A program made the translations under genes and the position numbers. Shown piece by piece: positions 56,109 through 64,000 of a stretch of 64,000 nt of DNA. Within the stretch, counting starts at the first letter, position 1, and each line of letters begins with the position of its first letter. Under the pieces are notes generated by a model. The model ran no database searches. It was not told the DNA's origin and was given only the letters and a program-made list of their open reading frames with translations. The DNA lies in the NCBI GenBank assembly GCA_963781705.1, contig CAWAGP010000001.1, positions 868,001 to 932,000 of the forward strand, given 5' to 3'. The stretch comes from JALYGJ01 sp963781705. GTDB taxonomy: Bacteria > Chloroflexota > Limnocylindria > Limnocylindrales > CSP1-4.

Positions 56109-56317
56109 AGTCAGGCATTCATCCGCGCTACCAGCGCGCGACGGTCGTTTGTGGCTCCTGCCACACCACGTTCGAAGTGGGGTCGACACAGCCCAGCCTG
56201 CACGTCGATATCTGCTCAAACTGCCACCCGTTCTTCACCGGTAAGCAGACCATCGTCGACACTGCGGGCCAGGTCGAGCGCTTCCAGAAGCGGCTCGAGC
56301 GCTCCGCGCGCCTGTAG
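56105..56317 (+). CDS. rpmE: 50S ribosomal protein L31, zinc-binding type
   Basis: The 70-residue protein begins MKSGIHPRYQRATVVCGSCH and keeps both Cys pairs (CGSC and CSNC, the latter within ICSNCHPFFTGKQ), as in the zinc-containing C+ form of bL31. C+ paralogues are often replaced by C- forms under zinc limitation; none is seen here. Cotranslated with rpmA through ATGA overlap. Confidence 0.96.
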   Translation: MKSGIHPRYQRATVVCGSCHTTFEVGSTQPSLHVDICSNCHPFFTGKQTIVDTAGQVERFQKRLERSARL

Positions 56318-56382
56318 CCGGGTCTCCGCGCCCCGCTCCTGTCCGTACGGCTCGCGGCCGCGCGGCGCTGGTCGGCGGTATC

Positions 56383-56388
56383 TAGACT
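56383..56388 (+). promoter_or_regulatory. -10-like TAGACT for the DUF1385 gene (leaderless)
   Basis: TAGACT ends six bases before ATG 56395, in the 77-base gap after rpmE. No ribosome site precedes the ATG, so a transcript starting at the ATG is likely. Confidence 0.5.
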
Positions 56389-56394
56389 CGGCTG

Positions 56395-57381
56395 ATGGCA
56401 CGAACCGATTACGGCGGTCAGGCGCTGCTCGAGGGCGTGTTGATGCGCGGCCGCGCCGCGCTTGGCGTTGCTTTCCGCCACCCGGATGGATCGATCGTCG
56501 CGACTCACGAACAGCTCAACTCGATCCTGCATCGCAGCCGCTTCGCGAGGGCGCCGTTCTTTCGTGGCCTCGTCGTGCTGTACGAGACGCTGGTGGTCGG
56601 CACGCGCTGGCTGATGCGTTCGGGTTCGGTCCAGGCCGAGGGCGAAGGCGTCGAGTTGGGTCGCGGCGCGATGGCCGCCACCTTGCTGGTGACGCTTGCG
56701 CTGGCCGTCGGCCTGTTCGTCTTGCTGCCGCTCTTTCTGGCCGGCGCGACGACCACCGCCCTGGGCAACACGCAGGCGCTGGTCCAGCACCTGCTGGAGG
56801 GCCTCATCCGCGTCGTGGTGTTCGTCGGCTACCTGCTGATCGTCAGTCGATCGGCGGAGATCAAGCGCGTCTTCCAGTATCACGGTGCAGAGCACATGAC
56901 CATCCATGCGCTGGAGCACGAGGATCCGCTCGACGTCGAGCACGTGCGCCGCTATCCGACCGCTCACCAGCGCTGCGGCACGGAGTTCCTGGTCATCTTC
57001 ATCATCCTGAGCATCCTGATGTTCAGTTTGCTGGCCGGCCAGGACCTGCTCGTGGCCGTGGTCGGCCGCATCCTGCTGGTGCCCGTCATTGCGTCGCTGG
57101 CATACGAGTTGTTGCGCATCGGCGCGCGCTACCGCGAGCGGCGCTGGATTCGCTGGCTGTTCCTGCCGGGTATCTGGCTGCAGGCCATCACCACTCGCCA
57201 GCCGGATGATTCGATGATCGAGGTCGCCATTGTGGCGATGGAGGAAGCGCTCGCGGCGAATGGCGAAGCAGCACCAGCAGGTAGCTACGCGCCGCCGCGT
57301 CGGGCGCTCGCCGAAGCCGTGGCGCCGGCCGGCGAAAGCGCAGCCGCGGAGGCCGAGCCGGCGCACGAACGACTGGCCTGA
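56395..57381 (+). CDS. DUF1385 membrane protein
   Basis: The 328-residue protein starts RTDYGGQALLEGVLMRGRAAL, the DUF1385 signature, then a hydrophobic hairpin, QYHGAEHMTIHALEHEDPLDVEHVRRYPTAHQRCGTEFL (His-rich, possibly metal-binding), and two or three further helices. Function is unknown. DUF1385 genes often lie between rpmE and prfA, as here. The last 80 residues are acidic and Ala-rich. Its stop overlaps the prfA start by one base. Confidence 0.93.
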   Translation: MARTDYGGQALLEGVLMRGRAALGVAFRHPDGSIVATHEQLNSILHRSRFARAPFFRGLVVLYETLVVGTRWLMRSGSVQAEGEGVELGRGAMAATLLVTLALAVGLFVLLPLFLAGATTTALGNTQALVQHLLEGLIRVVVFVGYLLIVSRSAEIKRVFQYHGAEHMTIHALEHEDPLDVEHVRRYPTAHQRCGTEFLVIFIILSILMFSLLAGQDLLVAVVGRILLVPVIASLAYELLRIGARYRERRWIRWLFLPGIWLQAITTRQPDDSMIEVAIVAMEEALAANGEAAPAGSYAPPRRALAEAVAPAGESAAAEAEPAHERLA

Positions 57382-58475
57382 TGAGTCTCGACCGCGGCAA
57401 TTTCGAGCGACAACTCGAAGCGCTCGAGCAGCGCCTGAGCGACATCGAGTCCGAGTGGGCACGTCCCGAAGTGGCTGCGGATCGCGACGAGTCGCGTCGC
57501 CTGGGCCAGGAGCACGCTCACCTGGCACCGATCGTCGACCACTACCGCCAACTTCGAGAGGTCCGCAGCGAGCGCGACAGTGCGCGCCGCTCGCGTGAGG
57601 CCGATGCGGATCCCGAGGTCCGCCAGATGGCGACCGAGTTGATCGCCGAGAGCGAGCAACTCGAGGAGCGATTGCTGCGGGAGTTGCGGCTGCTGCTGCT
57701 GCCGCGCGATCCCAACGACGAAAAGAACGTGATCATCGAGATCCGCGCCGGGACGGGCGGCGAGGAGGCGGCTCTTTTCGCAGCCGAACTGTTCCGGATG
57801 TATCGGCGCTACGCCGAGCGTCGTCACTGGCAGACCGAACTGCTGACGGCCAACGAGACCGGTATCGGCGGATTGCGCGAGGTCATCTTCGGGGTACATG
57901 GGCGCGGTGCCTACAGCAGGCTGAAGTACGAGGGTGGCGTGCATCGTGTCCAGCGTGTCCCAGAGACGGAGTCGGGCGGTCGCATCCACACCTCGACCGC
58001 CACCGTCGCGGTGCTGCCCGAGGCGGACGAGGTCGAGGTCGAAATCGACGAGAAGGACCTCAAGATCGACGTCTATCGTTCGCAGGGTCCCGGTGGCCAG
58101 AGCGTCAACACGACCAATTCGGCGGTGCGCATCACGCATCTGCCGACCGGCTTGGTGGTGGCCATCCAGGACGAGAAAAGCCAGCACAAGAACAAGGCCA
58201 AGGCGATGGCCGTCCTGCGCGCCAGGCTGCTCGAGCTCGAGCAACGTAAGGCGCACGAGGCAGAAGCAGAGGCGCGCCGCAGCATGGTGGGTTCTGGCGA
58301 GCGATCGGAAAAGATCAGGACCTACAACTTCGCGCAGGACCGCGTGACCGATCACCGCATCAACGTGGACGTCCACAATCTCCCGGTCGTGCTCGACGGC
58401 GAACTCGATCGCCTGCTCGACGAGCTCATTGCCGTAGACCAGGCCGAGCGGCTGGGGCATGCCGGCACCGGGTGA
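57381..58475 (+). CDS. prfA: Peptide chain release factor 1
   Basis: The 364-residue protein has the GGQ motif in YRSQGPGGQSVNTTNSAVRITHLPTG and the N-terminal coiled coil of RF1. RF1 terminates at UAA and UAG. The gene is followed by the methyltransferase that modifies its GGQ Gln, overlapping by 17 bases. Confidence 0.96.
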   Translation: MSLDRGNFERQLEALEQRLSDIESEWARPEVAADRDESRRLGQEHAHLAPIVDHYRQLREVRSERDSARRSREADADPEVRQMATELIAESEQLEERLLRELRLLLLPRDPNDEKNVIIEIRAGTGGEEAALFAAELFRMYRRYAERRHWQTELLTANETGIGGLREVIFGVHGRGAYSRLKYEGGVHRVQRVPETESGGRIHTSTATVAVLPEADEVEVEIDEKDLKIDVYRSQGPGGQSVNTTNSAVRITHLPTGLVVAIQDEKSQHKNKAKAMAVLRARLLELEQRKAHEAEAEARRSMVGSGERSEKIRTYNFAQDRVTDHRINVDVHNLPVVLDGELDRLLDELIAVDQAERLGHAGTG

Positions 58476-59412
58476 CCGGGGCGTGGCATCAGCGGCCGAG
58501 CGCGGGGTGGGCGGCCCGACCGTTGGCGAGATCCTCGCCAACGCTTCTGCCACGCTGGAGCGCAGCGGCTCTTCCAGTCCCCGGCTGGATGCCGAACTGT
58601 TGCTCGCCCATGTGCTCGGCGTCAACCGGTCGACGCTGCTCGCGGAGCCCGAAGCGCTCGTCAGTGAGGGCCAGCGGGACGGCGTCGGCGCGCTGATCGA
58701 GCGCCGCGCCAGCGGTGAGCCGGTGGCCTATATCCGCGGATTGAAGGAGTTCTATGGGCTGGCGCTCGGAGTCGATACCCGCGCACTGATCCCGCGGCCG
58801 GACACGGAAACGATCGTCGAAATCGGTTTGGCGCGGCTGAGCGTCGCGCTGACCAGCGGGCCGCGTGACGGGCGGCGGCTCACGGTATGGGACGTCGGAA
58901 CCGGCAGTGGCGCCATCGTCATCGCGCTGGCGGTCGAGGCGCGCCGCCGAGGTTACCTGTCGGACCTGCGCTTCCGGGCGACGGATGTATCGGCCGACGC
59001 GCTGCGCCTGGCCGTCGAAAACGCCGTGGCCCACGGTGTCGCCGACTCGGTCGAGTTCGCGACTGTCGATCTTGTCGACCCGACGCTGGGGCTCGAGCCG
59101 GCCGACCTGCTCGTCGCCAACCTGCCCTACGTGCCCACCGCTGAGCTGCCGCGACTGCCCGTCGCGGCCCACTTCGAGCCCCAGCTCGCGCTTGACGGAG
59201 GTCCGGACGGCATGGCCGTGATACGCCGGTTGGTCGGCCAGCTGCCCGGGGCGCTGGTACCCACTGGTACGGCGCTGATGGAGATCGGCTCGGACCAGGT
59301 CGAGTTGGTCCGGAACGCGACGGACAAGGACCTGCCCGGCTGGAGCGTCCAGTTTCACGCTGACCTGGGCGGCCAGCCGCGCGTTGCCGAACTCACGGGG
59401 CCGCGGCCATAG
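58459..59412 (+). CDS. prmC: Release factor glutamine methyltransferase PrmC
   Basis: The 317-residue protein has an N-terminal helical domain (RLDAELLLAHVLGVNRSTLL, GEPVAYIRGLKEFYGL, LIPRPDTETIVEI) and a SAM-binding domain (VWDVGTGSGAIVIALA). The catalytic loop reads VANLPYVP, i.e. NLPY rather than the usual NPPY. It methylates the GGQ Gln of RF1 and RF2. The overlap with prfA supports the assignment despite the variant motif. Confidence 0.92.
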   Translation: MPAPGDRGVASAAERGVGGPTVGEILANASATLERSGSSSPRLDAELLLAHVLGVNRSTLLAEPEALVSEGQRDGVGALIERRASGEPVAYIRGLKEFYGLALGVDTRALIPRPDTETIVEIGLARLSVALTSGPRDGRRLTVWDVGTGSGAIVIALAVEARRRGYLSDLRFRATDVSADALRLAVENAVAHGVADSVEFATVDLVDPTLGLEPADLLVANLPYVPTAELPRLPVAAHFEPQLALDGGPDGMAVIRRLVGQLPGALVPTGTALMEIGSDQVELVRNATDKDLPGWSVQFHADLGGQPRVAELTGPRP

Positions 59413-59420
59413 CTCGCCTC

Positions 59421-60032
59421 TTGGCTGCGGGCGCGCCCGATGCGCTCGACCGTGCGATCGCCGCGCTGCAGGCCGGCCAGTTGATCGCCGTGCCGACCGA
59501 GACGGTGTACGGCGTCGTCGCGCTGCCGACCGAGGCGGGGGTCGAGCGCCTCATCGCCGCCAAGCAGCGTTCGAGCGAGAAGGGCATCCAGCTGTTGATC
59601 GATTCCCTGGCGCAGGCCCGCCAGGTGGCCATGCTGGGTGCGGCCGGTGAACGGCTGGCAGCTGCCTTCTGGCCCGGCGGCCTCACGCTCGTGCTGGCCC
59701 GCAAAGAGGAAGCGGCTCTGCCGGAACTGCTGGGCGGCGGCCGGCGAACACTGGGCCTGCGGCTGCCCGATCACCCCGTGCCGCGGGCATTGGCCCGCAG
59801 GCTGGGGCCGCTTGCTGCCAGCTCGGCCAACATGTCCGGATTCCCGCCCGCACTCGATGCGCCGACCGTGATGGAGGCACTGGCCGACGAGCTCGCCTTG
59901 GTGCTTGATGACGGGCCGGTGCGCGGCGGCGTGGCCTCGACGGTCGTGGATTGCTCCGGCGGCGACAAGGCCATCACCGTGCTGCGCGAGGGAGCGATTG
60001 CGGCCTCGGACATCGCTCGGCTGATCGGGTGA
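59421..60032 (+). CDS. tsaC: L-threonylcarbamoyladenylate synthase (TsaC/YrdC/Sua5)
   Basis: The protein is 203 residues from TTG 59421. Motifs: GQLIAVPTETVYGVVALPTE, IAAKQRSSEKGIQLLIDSL, FWPGGLTLVLARK, LGLRLPDHPVPRAL and ASSANMSGFPPAL. It makes the precursor of t6A37 in tRNAs. Length fits the short TsaC type, without a full Sua5 C-terminal domain. Confidence 0.93.
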   Translation: MAAGAPDALDRAIAALQAGQLIAVPTETVYGVVALPTEAGVERLIAAKQRSSEKGIQLLIDSLAQARQVAMLGAAGERLAAAFWPGGLTLVLARKEEAALPELLGGGRRTLGLRLPDHPVPRALARRLGPLAASSANMSGFPPALDAPTVMEALADELALVLDDGPVRGGVASTVVDCSGGDKAITVLREGAIAASDIARLIG

Positions 60033-60036
60033 GGGC

Positions 60037-60078
60037 TACACTGACGGCGACGCGTCGCAGATCTCTTTGCGTGACGCG
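60037..60078 (+). promoter_or_regulatory. glyA promoter (TACACT) and leader hairpin
   Basis: TACACT at 60037-60042 is a likely -10. Just downstream CGCGTC (60051-60056) pairs with GACGCG (60073-60078), extended inside by GCA with TGC. The hairpin lies 21 bases before GTG 60100. No known riboswitch core is recognisable. Confidence 0.4.
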
Positions 60079-60099
60079 AGCGGACCACGGAGTGTTTCG

Positions 60100-61383
60100 G
60101 TGAGCGTCTCTGCAACGCCGCGCGGAATTGCCTGGGCCCCGCTGGCCGAGGTCGATCCGGAACTGTGGGCGGCCATGCTCGGCGAGCGTGCGCGGCAGCG
60201 TTGGAAGATCGAGTTGATCGCCAGCGAGAACTACGCCTTTGCGGCCGTGCTCGAAGCGCAGGGTTCGTGGCTGACCAACAAGTACGCCGAGGGACTGCCC
60301 GGCCGGCGCTATTACGGCGGCTGCGAGTACGTGGACGAGGCCGAGCGGCTGGCCCAGCAGCGTGCCCTGGCCCTTTTCCCAGGGGCCGAGCACGTCAACG
60401 TCCAGCCGCACTCCGGGGCGCAGGCGAACATGGCCGCCTACATCTCGGTCCTCGAATTAGGCGATCCGATTCTGGGCATGAACCTCGCCCATGGCGGCCA
60501 TCTGACACACGGCTCACCGGTCAACTTCTCCGGCAAGTGGTTCAAGGTGCATGCCTATGGAGTCCGCGAGGAAGACGCCCGCATCGACTACGACGAGCTG
60601 GCGCACCAGTCACGTGAAGTGCGACCGAAGATGATCGTGGCCGGTGCCAGTGCCTATCCGCGCACGATCGACTTCGAGCGTATGGCCCACATCGCGCACT
60701 CGGTCGACGCGCTGCTGATGGTCGACATGGCACACATCGCTGGCCTCGTCGCGGCCGGCCTGCATCCCAGCCCTTTCCCGCACGCTGACTTGGTGACCAC
60801 GACGACGCACAAGACGCTGCGCGGGCCGCGCGGCGGCATGGTCTTCTGTCGCGCCGACTTAGCCAGGCAGGTCGACAAAACCGTCTTCCCCGGACTGCAG
60901 GGCGGCCCGCTCATGCACGTCATCGCCGCCAAGGCGGTTGCGCTGCGACTGGCTGCCACGGAAGAGTTCGCGACCGACATGCAACGCACGGTGGACAACG
61001 CACAGGTACTCGCCACCACGCTCGCCGACCGCGGCGCGCGCGTCGTCTCAGGTGGCACAGACAACCACCTGATGCTTGTGGACGTCACACCACTGGGGGT
61101 TACCGGGAAGGAAGCCGAGGCAATCCTCGACGGCGTCGGCATCACCGTGAACAAGAACGCGATTCCATTCGACCCTTTGCCGCCAAACACAGCCTCCGGT
61201 ATTCGCGTGGGCACCCCGGCGACCACTAGCCGAGGCTTCGGATCCGACGAGATGCGCGAGGTCGGCGGCCTGATCGTGGACGCTATCCGCGACCGCGCTG
61301 ACGGCGCCAGGCTGGGCGAGCTGGCCGGACGAGTGCGCGACATCTGCGCCCGCTTCCCGGTGCCCGGCCTGCCCGAAACGTGA
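60100..61383 (+). CDS. glyA: Serine hydroxymethyltransferase
   Basis: The protein is 427 residues from GTG 60100, chosen for ACGGAG nine bases upstream. Motifs include IELIASENY, NKYAEGLPGRRYYGGCEYVDEAE, NVQPHSGAQANMAAY, and the PLP lysine in VTTTTHKTLRGPRGG. It interconverts serine and glycine with one-carbon transfer to tetrahydrofolate. The stop overlaps the next start (GTGA). Confidence 0.96.
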   Translation: MSVSATPRGIAWAPLAEVDPELWAAMLGERARQRWKIELIASENYAFAAVLEAQGSWLTNKYAEGLPGRRYYGGCEYVDEAERLAQQRALALFPGAEHVNVQPHSGAQANMAAYISVLELGDPILGMNLAHGGHLTHGSPVNFSGKWFKVHAYGVREEDARIDYDELAHQSREVRPKMIVAGASAYPRTIDFERMAHIAHSVDALLMVDMAHIAGLVAAGLHPSPFPHADLVTTTTHKTLRGPRGGMVFCRADLARQVDKTVFPGLQGGPLMHVIAAKAVALRLAATEEFATDMQRTVDNAQVLATTLADRGARVVSGGTDNHLMLVDVTPLGVTGKEAEAILDGVGITVNKNAIPFDPLPPNTASGIRVGTPATTSRGFGSDEMREVGGLIVDAIRDRADGARLGELAGRVRDICARFPVPGLPET

Positions 61384-62543
61384 GCCAGGTCGCACTCAAC
61401 ACCCTGCCGCTGATCCTCCTGGCGCTCGTCGTATCAGCGGCGGCCAGTTTCGTTCTGACGCCGCTGGCGATTCGCCTCGCTCCGCGCCTGTCCGCCATCG
61501 ACGTGCCCGATGCCGAGCGCCGCGTTCACAGCACGCCGATTCCTCGGACCGGGGGCCTGGCGGTGGCGCTCTCATTCGTCGGCGTCGGGCTAGTGGGAGT
61601 GCTGGCCAACGGCATCTTCCACTTCGCGCCACCGCTGCGCGCGGTCCGCGTGCCCGAGGTTGGCGGACTGTTCGTGGGCGTTGCCGTGGGCGCGCTGATC
61701 GGCTATCTCGATGATCGACTGCAGCTCAAGGCACGTTGGCAGTTCGTGGGCCAGATCGCGCTCGCGGTAATCGCCCTGGTGGCCGGCATCACCATCGACC
61801 GACTGCCCAATCCGCTGACCGATTCCGGGCTGGAGCTGAGCGGTATTGCCGCCATCGCGGCGACCACGTTGTGGGTGATGGGCATGATCAACAGCGTCAA
61901 CTTCATCGACGGTTTGGACGGCCTGCTGACCGGCGTGGCGATCATTGCCGTCACGGCGCTGGGCATCAACTCGCTGCTCACGCCGGAGCAGCCGGTGGTG
62001 GCCGCGCTGTGCGCCGTGCTGGCCGGCGCGTTGCTCGGCTTCCTGCCCTACAACTTCCACCCTGCGCGCGTCTTCATTGGCACCGCCGGCGTGTTCACCG
62101 TTGGCTACGCCCTGGCCGTGCTGTCGGTGCTCGGCACGGCCAAGGTCGCGCTCGCGCTGCTGGTGCTCGGCGTGCCCATCATCGACACCTTCTGGATCAT
62201 CATTCGACGGCTTTCGGCGGGCCGCTCGCCGTTCTCCGCGGACCGTGGCCACTTCCATCATCGGCTGCTCGACCTGGGCTTGAGTCACCGTCAGGCGGTC
62301 GCCTTGATCTATGTCATCGGCGTCGCCCTGGCTGTCGCCGGGTTCGTGCTGTCGGGCCGTGGCCAGATCTCGTTCTTCCTCGTGGTCGTGATCGGCGGCG
62401 GCTTGCTGCTGTTGCTGCTCACCCGCCGTCGGCCGGGTGGCCTCGATCGCAGCAGTTATGCGCTCGAGGCCGAGCCGAAGGCGCTCGAAGAGGTGCGTCA
62501 CGTGGGAGATGAGGTCACCGGCGGCCGGGGGGACGGGGCCTGA
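61380..62543 (+). CDS. WecA/TagO-type polyprenyl-phosphate sugar-1-phosphate transferase
   Basis: The 387-residue polytopic protein has DVPDAERRVHSTPIPRTGGLAV, YLDDRLQLKARWQFVGQ, NFIDGLDGLLTGVAII and the HxH region RGHFHHRLLDLGLSHRQAV, all marking the MraY/WecA family and the WecA/TagO branch. It transfers a HexNAc-1-phosphate to undecaprenyl or decaprenyl phosphate to start a surface polymer. This polymer start could connect with the GT genes at 10-19 kb. Confidence 0.92.
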   Translation: MSQVALNTLPLILLALVVSAAASFVLTPLAIRLAPRLSAIDVPDAERRVHSTPIPRTGGLAVALSFVGVGLVGVLANGIFHFAPPLRAVRVPEVGGLFVGVAVGALIGYLDDRLQLKARWQFVGQIALAVIALVAGITIDRLPNPLTDSGLELSGIAAIAATTLWVMGMINSVNFIDGLDGLLTGVAIIAVTALGINSLLTPEQPVVAALCAVLAGALLGFLPYNFHPARVFIGTAGVFTVGYALAVLSVLGTAKVALALLVLGVPIIDTFWIIIRRLSAGRSPFSADRGHFHHRLLDLGLSHRQAVALIYVIGVALAVAGFVLSGRGQISFFLVVVIGGGLLLLLLTRRRPGGLDRSSYALEAEPKALEEVRHVGDEVTGGRGDGA

Positions 62544-62551
62544 CCCGCTGC

Positions 62552-62557
62552 TATACT
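62552..62557 (+). promoter_or_regulatory. -10-like TATACT for the ATP synthase operon
   Basis: TATACT lies 23 bases before ATG 62581 and just after the WecA-type gene. It may be the main promoter of atpZ-atpB and the following ATP synthase genes outside the window. Confidence 0.45.
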
Positions 62558-62580
62558 CCGCGCGCGTTATCGGAAATTCG

Positions 62581-62802
62581 ATGAACGACGTGCCGCGGCT
62601 GGGCGCCTACCTCGCCCTGTTCTCGGAGATCGGCCTGGTCCTGTTCGTGACGACCATGGCAGGAGCGTTGGCCGGTCATTGGTTGGATCTGCAGCTGGGC
62701 ACGAACCCCTTACTGGTAGTCACGGGGTTTCTCGCTGGGGCCGGGCTCGGCGCCAGCGCCGATTACCGCTTAATCACCAGATTTCTGAGCAGACTGAACT
62801 GA
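62581..62802 (+). CDS. AtpZ/AtpI-like small membrane protein
   Basis: The protein is 73 residues from ATG 62581, with two hydrophobic helices (YLALFSEIGLVLFVTTMAGALAG and LLVVTGFLAGAGLGASADYRL), the AtpZ/AtpI layout often found at the head of F-type ATP synthase operons, where it may assist c-ring assembly or Mg2+ supply. Start choice rests on the TATACT position and the family size. Confidence 0.82.
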   Translation: MNDVPRLGAYLALFSEIGLVLFVTTMAGALAGHWLDLQLGTNPLLVVTGFLAGAGLGASADYRLITRFLSRLN

Positions 62803-62833
62803 AACTGCGCGCGCAGAGCCCGAGGGAGCGAGC

Positions 62834-63979
62834 TTGTCGACCGAGAAGCCAGACCGCCCGAGCACGACCGACCTGACCGCCGCCGACGGTCCGGCGACCG
62901 ACGACCAGCCGCTGCACCAGCCCGTCTCGACGAAGGTTCGGCGGTTCGGAGCACGGACCGTCATCGTCGCCGCGCTCGTGCTGGTCCTCGTGGTCGATGC
63001 GTTTGCGTTCATGTTCTTCCCACCATTTCCGCCCGGTCAGCCGGGCTCGCCGTGCGCATTCCCCATCTGCTTCATCCAGGGCACGCTCGAATTCCCTGCG
63101 CCGCACGTTCTGGTCAACCTGGCCGCCAATCCCGCGGCCGCTGCCGGGGGGCTGTCGATCATCGCCGAACCGAGCATCACCTCGACCATCTTCACGTTGT
63201 GGATCGTGTCGATCCTGCTACTGATCGTGATCTTCGTGTCGTCGCGCGGCGGCCCCGGCGTCCCCGGCCGGCTGCAGAACGTCGCCGAATGGGCGTACGA
63301 GATGATGGAAAACTTCGCGCTGTCGATCGGCGGTGCCGCCTCGCGGCCCTATGTTCCGATCTTTGTCGGGATCTTCATCCTGATCCTGGTCTCCAACTGG
63401 GCCGGCCTCATCCCACCGGTCGGCCGCATCGAGCTGCTGCGCGCACCGACGAGCGACGTCAACGTGACCATCGGCATGGCCCTCGTCAGCTTCGTGATGT
63501 TCGAGGTCGAAGGCTTCCGCAGGCTGGGTGCGCGGCGGTACCTGGCCAAATTCTTCCCCCTGTACGAGTTTCGCAACGGCATCGCCGCGGGTTTGATCGC
63601 CATGTTCGTGGGCGTGACCGAACTCGCGCTCGACTTCGTCCGACCGTTGACGCTCTCCATGCGTCTCTTCGGCAACATCTACGGCGGCGAGGTAGCGCTC
63701 GGCGTCATTACTGCGCTCACGCTGGCGGCTTTGCCAGTGCTGCTGCTCGGCCTGGAGTTCATGCTCAACCTGATCCAGGCGCTGATCTTCAGCATCTTGT
63801 CGTTCATGTACATCGTGCTCGCCGTCGAGGAGCACGGACACGAGGAGGGGCATCTGGCCGAAGAAGCACTCGGTACCGCCAGCGCACCGGCTGAGACGCA
63901 GCCGGTCGCAGCGACCACAGCCAACGCTCGATCAGCGATGCACGGGAGTGCATCGCTCGGACAGGCGCAGAGCATCTAG
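62834..63979 (+). CDS. atpB: F-type ATP synthase subunit a
   Basis: The protein is 381 residues from TTG 62834 (GAGGGAG upstream). There is an extended hydrophilic N-terminus, one early membrane helix and the conserved C-terminal helices with the essential Arg in SMRLFGNIYGGEV and the following LNLIQALIFSILSFMYIVLAVEEH. It forms the proton half-channels against the c ring. Remaining atp genes are expected to the right of the window. The last 45 residues are an Ala/Thr/Ser-rich tail. Confidence 0.95.
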   Translation: MSTEKPDRPSTTDLTAADGPATDDQPLHQPVSTKVRRFGARTVIVAALVLVLVVDAFAFMFFPPFPPGQPGSPCAFPICFIQGTLEFPAPHVLVNLAANPAAAAGGLSIIAEPSITSTIFTLWIVSILLLIVIFVSSRGGPGVPGRLQNVAEWAYEMMENFALSIGGAASRPYVPIFVGIFILILVSNWAGLIPPVGRIELLRAPTSDVNVTIGMALVSFVMFEVEGFRRLGARRYLAKFFPLYEFRNGIAAGLIAMFVGVTELALDFVRPLTLSMRLFGNIYGGEVALGVITALTLAALPVLLLGLEFMLNLIQALIFSILSFMYIVLAVEEHGHEEGHLAEEALGTASAPAETQPVAATTANARSAMHGSASLGQAQSI

Positions 63980-64000
63980 CATCGCCACGCACCAAAAACA

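Noticed and set aside
56128..57528. 466-codon minus-strand frame opposite rpmE and DUF1385
   Set aside because: Gln/Arg/Asp-rich shadow of well-supported sense genes.

Overview
The window is GC-rich (roughly two-thirds G+C by eye), densely packed chromosomal DNA from a bacterium. Genes frequently overlap by 1-4 bases, GTG and TTG starts are common, and several -10-like hexamers lie 6-10 bases before a start codon. Single-copy core genes dominate: the dnaA/dnaN/recF/dciA replication block with a candidate origin, rpmH-rnpA-yidD-yidC-jag, smpB-ssrA, prfB, secA, gyrA/gyrB, parA/parB with two parS sites, mreD-mrdA-rodA, rplU-rpmA-rpmE-prfA-prmC-tsaC-glyA-wecA and the start of the ATP synthase operon. 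I see no insertion sequence, prophage, CRISPR array or tRNA gene. The mix of actinobacterial-like features (inositol phosphate synthase, CDP-alcohol transferase and PimA-like cluster; recF next to dciA) with a different gene order (gyrBA coupled to parAB) suggests a high-GC Chloroflexota lineage such as Limnocylindria, or a deep Actinomycetota. That placement is inference.

Layout. 1-3.9 kb: a membrane-anchored thioredoxin-like protein (cut by the window edge), a sortase-fold protein lacking the catalytic Cys, a CorA-type transporter and an MFS efflux pump. 3.95-10.3 kb: an ArsR repressor divergent from the pump, leading into a cluster for inositol phospholipid synthesis and its glycosylation and acylation. 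10.3-19.4 kb: a glycosylation locus with a giant two-module GT-C protein carrying an inserted beta-propeller, two more multi-spanning proteins and a GT2 sugar transferase. 19.4-27.4 kb (minus strand): DUF151 nuclease-like protein, a PP2C-like membrane protein with propeller, dciA, recF, dnaN, candidate oriC, dnaA and a CsaA-like protein. 27.4-32.6 kb (plus strand): rpmH to jag and a VanW protein.

32.6-50.9 kb (minus strand): translation-rescue and release genes (a newly noted tmRNA, smpB behind a possible leader peptide, prfB with its programmed frameshift), an S41 protease, a Cys-rich protein, a metallopeptidase-like protein, a tyrosine phosphatase, secA, prs, and the tightly coupled run parA-parB-gyrB-AlkD-like-gyrA. 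51-64 kb (plus strand): two parS sites, the cell-elongation genes, ribosomal proteins L21 (with a long Lys/Ala tail), L27 and L31, then termination and tRNA-modification factors, serine hydroxymethyltransferase, a WecA-type transferase, and atpZ-atpB.

The observations I consider most worth following are the propeller-in-PMT giant glycosyltransferase, a promoter/Cys-Cys mini-ORF/hairpin arrangement ahead of smpB, the parAB-gyrB-AlkD-gyrA operon with parS sites next door, the sortase-fold protein with Ser in place of Cys, and the inositol-lipid cluster with an ArsR regulator.
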